Origin: Dorea_A sp016295505
Lineage (GTDB): Bacteria; Bacillota; Clostridia; Lachnospirales; Lachnospiraceae
Assembly: GCF_039832105.1 (NCBI RefSeq)
Contig: NZ_JBDOHS010000007.1
Span: forward strand, 62,001-126,000
Length of the DNA stretch: 64,000 bases
Direction: 5' to 3'
Numbering within the stretch: the stretch's first letter is position 1; every line of letters starts with the position of its first letter. This document shows, piece after piece, positions 59,373 to 64,000 of this stretch. The notes under the pieces are model-generated. The model saw only the letters and a program-made list of their open reading frames with translations, was not told where the DNA came from and searched no databases. The translations under genes were made by a program, and so were the position numbers.

Positions 59373-60786
59373 CTGTCCACACCTCTATGCAATCATTCGT
59401 TTTCAGACCCTCTATGGCAAATTCATTGTCTCTGTACCATTCGAGCAGATCAACCGCCTCTTTTGTAATTCGCTCTCCCGGCACAATAAGCGGACTTCCC
59501 GGAGGATACAGATATGCCGATTCCATGGAGACGAAGCCTTCACTCTGTTCCCAGGAAACGGTTTTTATCGTCTTTCTTTCCGCCGTTTTTATACATCTTT
59601 CAAGCTCTGCACTTCCATATACTTTCGGAAGTACCGGCTGTCTTCCGTCCAGCGGATACCGAAGTGTCTCTGTTCTGCGTCCGCATTTTTGATCGATCTC
59701 CAGAAGTGCCTTCGCAAGCCGGCACATTCCTTCCTCCGTATCTCCTACGCTGGTCATCGCAAGCACATATGTTCCGGCCACCATCTCCATCTGAAGATGA
59801 TACTCATTCAGAAGCATGCGATACAATTCGTGGCTTGTCATATCCGCATTCCTTACAGAGATCACAACCTTTGAAATATCATAATGCTCTGTTTCCACCA
59901 GATTCAGATGCTCCAGCTTCCGCAGTCTGCCGCGAAGTTCTCTTAGCCGCTTTACATATGGCGGAAAGATTTCTTCCTGTCTCCGGGATATCAGCTCCAC
60001 ACAGGCATCAATTCCCGCCATCAGAACATAGGAAGGACTGCTGCTTTGCAGCATGCCCAGATATCTCCGCACTCTTTCCCGATCTGCAATCTTTCCGTTG
60101 ATATGCAGAAGAGCCGTCTGCGTCAAAGCCGGAAGTGTTTTATGGAGACTGTTGATCACAAGATCTGCACCAAGCTCATTCGCCCTGACCGGGAATGCCT
60201 CATGAAAACCAAAATGAGCCCCATGTGCCTCATCCACGATCAGAGGCAGTCCTTTTTCATGTACCACTGCTGCAATCGCAGCCACATCCGACACTACTCC
60301 ATCGTATGTCGGTGATACAATCACAACCGCCCGGATCTGTGGGTGCTCTTCCAGGGCCCTCTGCACATCCTCTGCAGATATTTCGGTATTCAGCTGAACC
60401 TCTTCATCAAAACGCGGATATAAATATACCGGATTCAGCTCGTTCATGTAGATCGCATGATACACGGACTTGTGGCAATTCCTTGCCACAAGTATCGTAT
60501 CTCCCTTTTGTGTTACACCGGCAATGGCACTCAGAATCCCCACCGTACTTCCATTAATAAGGAAATGGGTCTCTTCTGCATGATAAACCTCAGAGGCACG
60601 TCTTTGCGCCTCCAGAAGAATTCCCTCTGCATGATGCAGATCATCAAACCCGTCTATCTCCGTAATATCAATCGAATACGGCGAAGTTCCCGGCATGAGA
60701 TCCAGATGGCGCTTATGCCCCGGCATATGAAAACCATAATAATCAGAATGGCTGTATGTTCTTAATTTCTCGTATAAAGTGCTCAT
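59365..60786 (-). CDS. Orn/Lys/Arg decarboxylase family PLP enzyme
   Basis: A 473-residue fold-type-I PLP enzyme. FHMPGHKRH near the N-terminus, THFLINGSTVGILSAI, VDEAHGAHFGFHEAFP and NSLHKTLPALTQTALLHI (with the PLP Lys in SLHKT) are the decarboxylase signature. It is the short form without the response-regulator-like wing domain of CadA/SpeF, as in Bacillus YaaO/SpeA. It probably yields agmatine or cadaverine; the substrate cannot be fixed from sequence. It is the first gene of the overlapping decarboxylase-kinase-holB-ricT-trmN6 operon. Confidence 0.87.
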   Translation of the reverse strand: MSTLYEKLRTYSHSDYYGFHMPGHKRHLDLMPGTSPYSIDITEIDGFDDLHHAEGILLEAQRRASEVYHAEETHFLINGSTVGILSAIAGVTQKGDTILVARNCHKSVYHAIYMNELNPVYLYPRFDEEVQLNTEISAEDVQRALEEHPQIRAVVIVSPTYDGVVSDVAAIAAVVHEKGLPLIVDEAHGAHFGFHEAFPVRANELGADLVINSLHKTLPALTQTALLHINGKIADRERVRRYLGMLQSSSPSYVLMAGIDACVELISRRQEEIFPPYVKRLRELRGRLRKLEHLNLVETEHYDISKVVISVRNADMTSHELYRMLLNEYHLQMEMVAGTYVLAMTSVGDTEEGMCRLAKALLEIDQKCGRRTETLRYPLDGRQPVLPKVYGSAELERCIKTAERKTIKTVSWEQSEGFVSMESAYLYPPGSPLIVPGERITKEAVDLLEWYRDNEFAIEGLKTNDCIEVWTDG

Positions 60787-60889
60787 TGCTGCTCCCGGCT
60801 GTTATCTTTTCGTTAAAAATAATGCTCTTCTTAGCTGTATATAGCAAAAAAACATATCATTGATATTTTATCAAATCGAGATAGTTTAA

Positions 60890-61678
60890 TCAAGCCATAA
60901 ACTCCTCCAGGATCTGGCGGATAAGCACGTCCCGTTCCTGGTCTTTCACTTCCTGTTTTTCTGAAGATTTTCTGAAATCTCTTCCTTCTTTTTTCTGGAC
61001 ATCTTCCTGCTGTATCTCCTGAACCTGCGGTTTCACAGGAGAGGTATCTTTCGCAGCCACAAGTTCCGGTTCCGGCAATTTTTGAACCTCTTCTTCCAGC
61101 ATAACTCCAAACTCTGCCGCCGGCATATCCGGAGTCATCACTTTCAACTCCTTTTGATTCGCCTTCTCATACTTGTGAAGACACACATTTTCCAGATAAT
61201 CCACCATGTAATTCTTCGCTGCCTGAAGACGATACTCCTCATCCGTCGTCAGGTGAAGCAGATAGATCAACACCGCAAGGATTCCTCCTGCTGCCCCCGT
61301 CCGGATCACTGCGTCCGACATTCCATGAACCTGATATTCCAGAAATGCGCCGGATACGCCGGTAAGAAGACACAATCCTGCGGAAGCCTTTTCCATTCTG
61401 CGCCAGCTGTGCAGACGCATACCCACCGTTTTGTACTCATACAGGAACTTGTCCACAAACACTCCGACATTTTCCACCTTATCACTGACCATACAGGCAT
61501 GCTCGAATTTTGCACGCACCAGCCGTACAAACGGATGCGTCGTTTTATTCATATTTCCCGCAGCACGTACCAGCCGATTCAAAGTTACATTTGCAATACA
61601 CTTACTTACCACTCCCAGAATAGTCAGGATTCCCATGAGTACAAACAATACATGTTTGTCTACTATCATTTTTAACAT
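60890..61678 (-). CDS. Membrane protein of unknown function
   Basis: 262 residues. An N-terminal membrane segment (~9-30, HVLFVLMGILTILGVVSKCI) is followed by a basic cytoplasmic helix region, two further hydrophobic stretches (~99-117, ~128-145; GAAGGILAVLIYLLHLTT) and a ~90-residue charged, Gln/Lys/Glu-rich tail that is probably disordered. No family is recognised. AAGGAGGG precedes ATG 61678, and TATAAT lies ~25 bp further upstream. It is next to, but separate from, the decarboxylase operon. Confidence 0.7.
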   Translation of the reverse strand: MLKMIVDKHVLFVLMGILTILGVVSKCIANVTLNRLVRAAGNMNKTTHPFVRLVRAKFEHACMVSDKVENVGVFVDKFLYEYKTVGMRLHSWRRMEKASAGLCLLTGVSGAFLEYQVHGMSDAVIRTGAAGGILAVLIYLLHLTTDEEYRLQAAKNYMVDYLENVCLHKYEKANQKELKVMTPDMPAAEFGVMLEEEVQKLPEPELVAAKDTSPVKPQVQEIQQEDVQKKEGRDFRKSSEKQEVKDQERDVLIRQILEEFMA

Positions 61679-61732
61679 AATAAAAGCCCTCCTTTTGCTT
61701 TGAATTATACTTGAAATTCCAAAGGAGAGCTC

Positions 61733-61770
61733 AAAAACCGTTCTACAGATTCTGCGGCATTCCTGTAGAA
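61733..61770 (-). terminator. Terminator of mtnN
   Basis: TTCTACAG / CTGTAGAA with a 14-base loop; on the minus strand it is followed by CGGTTTTTG. Confidence 0.7.
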
Positions 61771-61819
61771 TACCGGCAGATCCTGTAATATTTTATATCT
61801 TTTGTTTTCTTCTTTTTTA

Positions 61820-62512
61820 TCAGATCATCGGCAGAAGTTCTTTCATAAGCCTTACACTGTGGGCGATTGCCTTCTTTTCAAACGTCGGATAATCCATACA
61901 CGCACTGTTGTCAGCTTTGTCCGAAATGGCACGAATTATGACATACGAAACTTTGTTCAGATATGCTGCCTGCGCGATCGCCGCGCCTTCCATCTCCACA
62001 CACAGCGGATGGAAATTCTCTACGATCCGATCCTTTACCTCTTTGGAAGAGATGAACTGATCTCCACTTACGATCCTTCCCGTAAATGTACGAATATCCG
62101 GATTCGCCTTTTCATTTGCCCGAATCGCCTTTCTTGCAAGCGCTTCATCCGCCGGAAATGAAAACGTATCCAGTCTTGGGATCTGTCCGACCGGATCACC
62201 GAATACGGATGCATCCATGTCATGCTGCAGCGCATCCGTGGAAATAACCATATCTCCAATATCGATTCTTGCATCCAGTGATCCTGCAATACCGGTATTG
62301 ATCAGCAGATCCACCTGGAAAAGATCTACCAGGATCTGTGCACAGATTCCTGCATTGACCTTTCCGACCCCGCTCCTTACAACGACCACCTTCTGACCGC
62401 ACAAAATTCCTTTGCAGAACATCATACCGGCCTTCTCAACAATCTCCTGGACATCCATCTCCTCTTTCAAAGATGCGACCTCTTCTTCCATCGCTCCAAT
62501 AATACCTATCAT
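61820..62512 (-). CDS. mtnN: 5'-methylthioadenosine/S-adenosylhomocysteine nucleosidase
   Basis: A 230-residue purine-nucleoside-phosphorylase-fold enzyme hydrolysing MTA, SAH and 5'-deoxyadenosine, thereby recycling radical-SAM and methylation by-products. IGIIGAMEEEVASLKEEM, RSGVGKVNAGICAQIL, NTGIAGSLDARIDIGDMVIS, CVEMEGAAIAQAAYL and RAISDKAD (catalytic Asp) are seen. ATG 62512 has AAGGAGG upstream. The gene is monocistronic, with its own terminator. Confidence 0.96.
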   Translation of the reverse strand: MIGIIGAMEEEVASLKEEMDVQEIVEKAGMMFCKGILCGQKVVVVRSGVGKVNAGICAQILVDLFQVDLLINTGIAGSLDARIDIGDMVISTDALQHDMDASVFGDPVGQIPRLDTFSFPADEALARKAIRANEKANPDIRTFTGRIVSGDQFISSKEVKDRIVENFHPLCVEMEGAAIAQAAYLNKVSYVIIRAISDKADNSACMDYPTFEKKAIAHSVRLMKELLPMI

Positions 62513-62682
62513 CTATCCAAATCCTCCTTATCTCACGATCATAGCTCAATTATAGACGAAAAAACGACTGGTGACAACTAATGAATTTCTCTGGAAAACC
62601 TTTTCATTCTCTGCTATAATGCATATTGACATTGCGACAAACGCGAAAACATCATGCATTACAAACAAAGGAGGATCATCAC

Positions 62683-62931
62683 ATGGATTATAGACCAACC
62701 GGCGTCTGCTCTCAGCTCATTCGTGTTGAGCTTGACGGAGACACCATCAAAAACGTAGAATTTATCGGAGGCTGTAATGGCAATACGAAAGGGATCTCCA
62801 GCCTGGTAAAAGGCATGAACGTACAGGATGCCATCTCCCGCATGGAGGGAATCACCTGCGGATACAAGACCACTTCCTGTCCGGATCAGCTGGCAAAAGC
62901 TCTGAAAATCGCAGCCGGTCAGCAGAACTAA
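62683..62931 (+). CDS. TSCPD domain protein
   Basis: An 82-residue protein with YRPTGVCSQLIRVEL, FIGGCNGNTKGISSLVKGM and GYKTTSCPDQLAKAL. The TSCPD motif is also found at the C-terminus of class II ribonucleotide reductases, where it binds metal. The free-standing form is common in anaerobes and of unknown function. Three cysteines may bind a metal. AAAGGAGG precedes ATG 62683. Confidence 0.88.
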   Translation: MDYRPTGVCSQLIRVELDGDTIKNVEFIGGCNGNTKGISSLVKGMNVQDAISRMEGITCGYKTTSCPDQLAKALKIAAGQQN

Positions 62932-62958
62932 TCAATATCTATAATAAACAAACAATAC

Positions 62959-63005
62959 GGGAAGAGGGATACTCGTCCGACTTGCGGACAGGTATCCCTC
63001 TTCCC
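62959..63005. terminator. Long hairpin after the TSCPD gene
   Basis: GGGAAGAGGGATAC / GTATCCCTCTTCCC with an inner GTCCG/CGGAC stem. It is exceptionally stable but lacks an adjacent T-run on the plus strand. The rest of the 63006-63151 gap shows nothing beyond a weak AAGTAC/GTACTT hairpin. Confidence 0.65.
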
Positions 63006-63151
63006 TGTAAAAGCATTTTTCATTTTGACATAATCATACTGGGTAGTTTACATGTTACGATTGGACTTTCACCAACCGAAATATTGCAAGATATGTTGTT
63101 GTTATTGTAAGTACAGCCCCCAGTACTTCTTAAGATTTTTGAATCTCTCGA

Positions 63152-63628
63152 TTACTCAACATAGACACCATCAGTAAAAGAACTGCTCACATCGCTATTT
63201 GCCGCATGCGTACAACGAACCCGGTAATAATATCCTCCTTCTACCTGTAAGGTTCTGTTGGAAGACACTCTATCCGTATTAAAGCTTTCTTTCTGCCATC
63301 CATCGTAGATGGACCATGCATCATCACCCTCCTGTGCCCGTTCAATTGTAACTGCAAGTTGCACACTATCTACCACTTGAACAGCAATAGTCGTTCCACC
63401 CGCATAAATCTCTCCAGGACCAAGGCGCACACACTTGGAATAACCTGTAAGTAAGTCTTCGCCTCTGGTAATCTTTGTGTCATAGCCGATTGACTCCTCG
63501 TCATGCGTCAGATATGAACCATCCAGAATCGGATCCGTAGATGCTGCTTTTGCCTCCTGCATCGATCCACATACCAGCCCCAGCGTCAATACCAACGCAC
63601 AACATACAGACATAATTTTCCTTTTCAT
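63152..63628 (-). CDS. Secreted DUF6147-like protein
   Basis: 158 residues with a clear signal peptide (MKRKIMSVCCALVLTLGLVCGSM, cleavage after EAKA). The mature part is a small, Tyr/Gly/Thr-rich beta protein (GDDAWSIYDGWQKESFNTD, GYYYRVRCTHAAN) that I recall as DUF6147, frequent in Lachnospiraceae. Two cysteines in the mature part could form a disulfide. The function is unknown. GGGAGGTG precedes the start ATG 63628. Confidence 0.72.
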   Translation of the reverse strand: MKRKIMSVCCALVLTLGLVCGSMQEAKAASTDPILDGSYLTHDEESIGYDTKITRGEDLLTGYSKCVRLGPGEIYAGGTTIAVQVVDSVQLAVTIERAQEGDDAWSIYDGWQKESFNTDRVSSNRTLQVEGGYYYRVRCTHAANSDVSSSFTDGVYVE

Positions 63629-63709
63629 ATTTCACCTCCCATCTGATTCTTATAGGCTTTTTTCCACCCTCATATATATAAACACATAACTTTTCAAAAA
63701 CTGACGCGT

Positions 63710-64000
63710 TTAATTTAAAAAAAACAAATTATTTACTATAGCATCAAATTCTTCAACACTCATCGTTCCTATCAAAAAATATTCTAACCCATTATACTGA
63801 AAGCTAGCAGAACATCTTGTTTTCTTACTATTTAACACTTCATACACTTTGATTTTTATCTCACAATTTTCAACTTCTTTCGTATATGAATCAATCAATT
63901 TATCTTCTACATCTACACCCCACGAACTATTTTTATACGATGCATTAATAAAATATACCACTGTACTATTCTTGTATTGATATAATACTTCTGCAATCTG
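63710..64000 (-). CDS. Unknown protein, C-terminal 96 residues (truncated by window edge)
   Basis: The frame is open from the right edge to TAA at 63710. Seen are VVYFINASYKNSSWGVDVED, KIKVYEVLNSKKTRCSASF and FLIGTMSVEEFDAIVNNLFF. The pattern of short beta strands ending in a GTMSVEEFDAIV helix is reminiscent of DUF4367-type domains, a weak inference. The local sequence is more AT-rich than the neighbours. The true start is outside the window; a GTG at 63961 is in frame but without an RBS. Confidence 0.55.
   Translation of the reverse strand, partial: QIAEVLYQYKNSTVVYFINASYKNSSWGVDVEDKLIDSYTKEVENCEIKIKVYEVLNSKKTRCSASFQYNGLEYFLIGTMSVEEFDAIVNNLFFLN

Noticed and set aside
1..64000. Prophage, integrative element, insertion sequence or CRISPR-Cas system.
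   Set aside because: No integrase, transposase, phage structural, conjugation or cas genes were found; only repeat elements and Rpn remnants suggest past mobility.

Overview
The window reads as chromosome of a gut-type, low-GC, obligately anaerobic Firmicute, most likely a Lachnospiraceae member (Clostridium cluster XIVa; genus not resolved). Reasons: strong GGAGG-type ribosome binding sites, a V-type (Ntp) ATPase operon, glycyl-radical ribonucleotide reductase, DinR/LexA-type SOS boxes (CGAAC-N4-GTTCG), RicT/HolB/RsmI housekeeping gene order, a lone MsmK-type sugar-ABC ATPase, and several families I associate with this group (DUF6147, DUF6282, DUF1002, YolD-like, TSCPD). There is no integrase, transposase, prophage or CRISPR array; the only degraded genes are two Rpn-type nuclease remnants and an AT-rich ~1.1 kb stretch.

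Layout. 1-5.0 kb: end-truncated GH2 glycosidase and a phosphopantetheinyl transferase (minus), then aroF-aroB-SDR (plus) ending in a perfect 50-bp palindrome. 5.2-10.4 kb: arabinose catabolism araA-araD-araB (minus) with a divergent cupin/AraC regulator. 10.4-16.5 kb: HAD protein, XRE regulator, nrdG, a cysteine-desulfidase-like gene, an Rpn pseudogene and nrdD, which has a pair of NrdR boxes. 16.5-18.1 kb: mobB-mobA (minus) and, divergently, a small gene with an in-frame TGA that is best read as selenocysteine. 18.1-20.5 kb: SOS-controlled YolD-like/Y-family polymerase pair and a divergent coiled-coil gene. 20.5-25.6 kb: sugar-alcohol dehydrogenase plus GPH symporter, ROK regulator, DUF6282 hydrolase and tRNA-Lys. 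25.7-29.3 kb: membrane protein, ATC hydrolase, M20 amidohydrolase and proC, the last flanked by REP-like palindromes and consensus DnaA boxes. 29.3-38.1 kb: nine-gene V-ATPase operon, interrupted between ntpB and ntpD by a GC-rich multi-hairpin element. 38.2-42.8 kb: trmB, thioredoxin-like protein, secreted DUF1002 protein and glgB. 42.9-46.0 kb: a 1046-residue TPR/low-complexity/ATPase protein. 47.2-53.3 kb: ECF sigma factor with a membrane beta-propeller partner, an aconitase-family hydratase and a PucR/CdaR regulator, then msmK. 54.6-60.8 kb: decarboxylase-guanylate-kinase-like-holB-ricT-trmN6-(Rpn remnant)-rsmI. 60.9-64 kb: membrane protein, mtnN, TSCPD protein, DUF6147 secreted protein and a truncated unknown.

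Most notable: the TGA-interrupted reading frame at 17791-18096 remains open for 71 codons after the TGA, has a good RBS, a UC (Sec-Cys) motif, and a hairpin after the TGA that fits the bacterial SECIS rules. It sits next to mobA/mobB. Other points worth attention are the structured insertion inside the V-ATPase operon, the recurrent palindromes around proC, and the large low-complexity ATPase.
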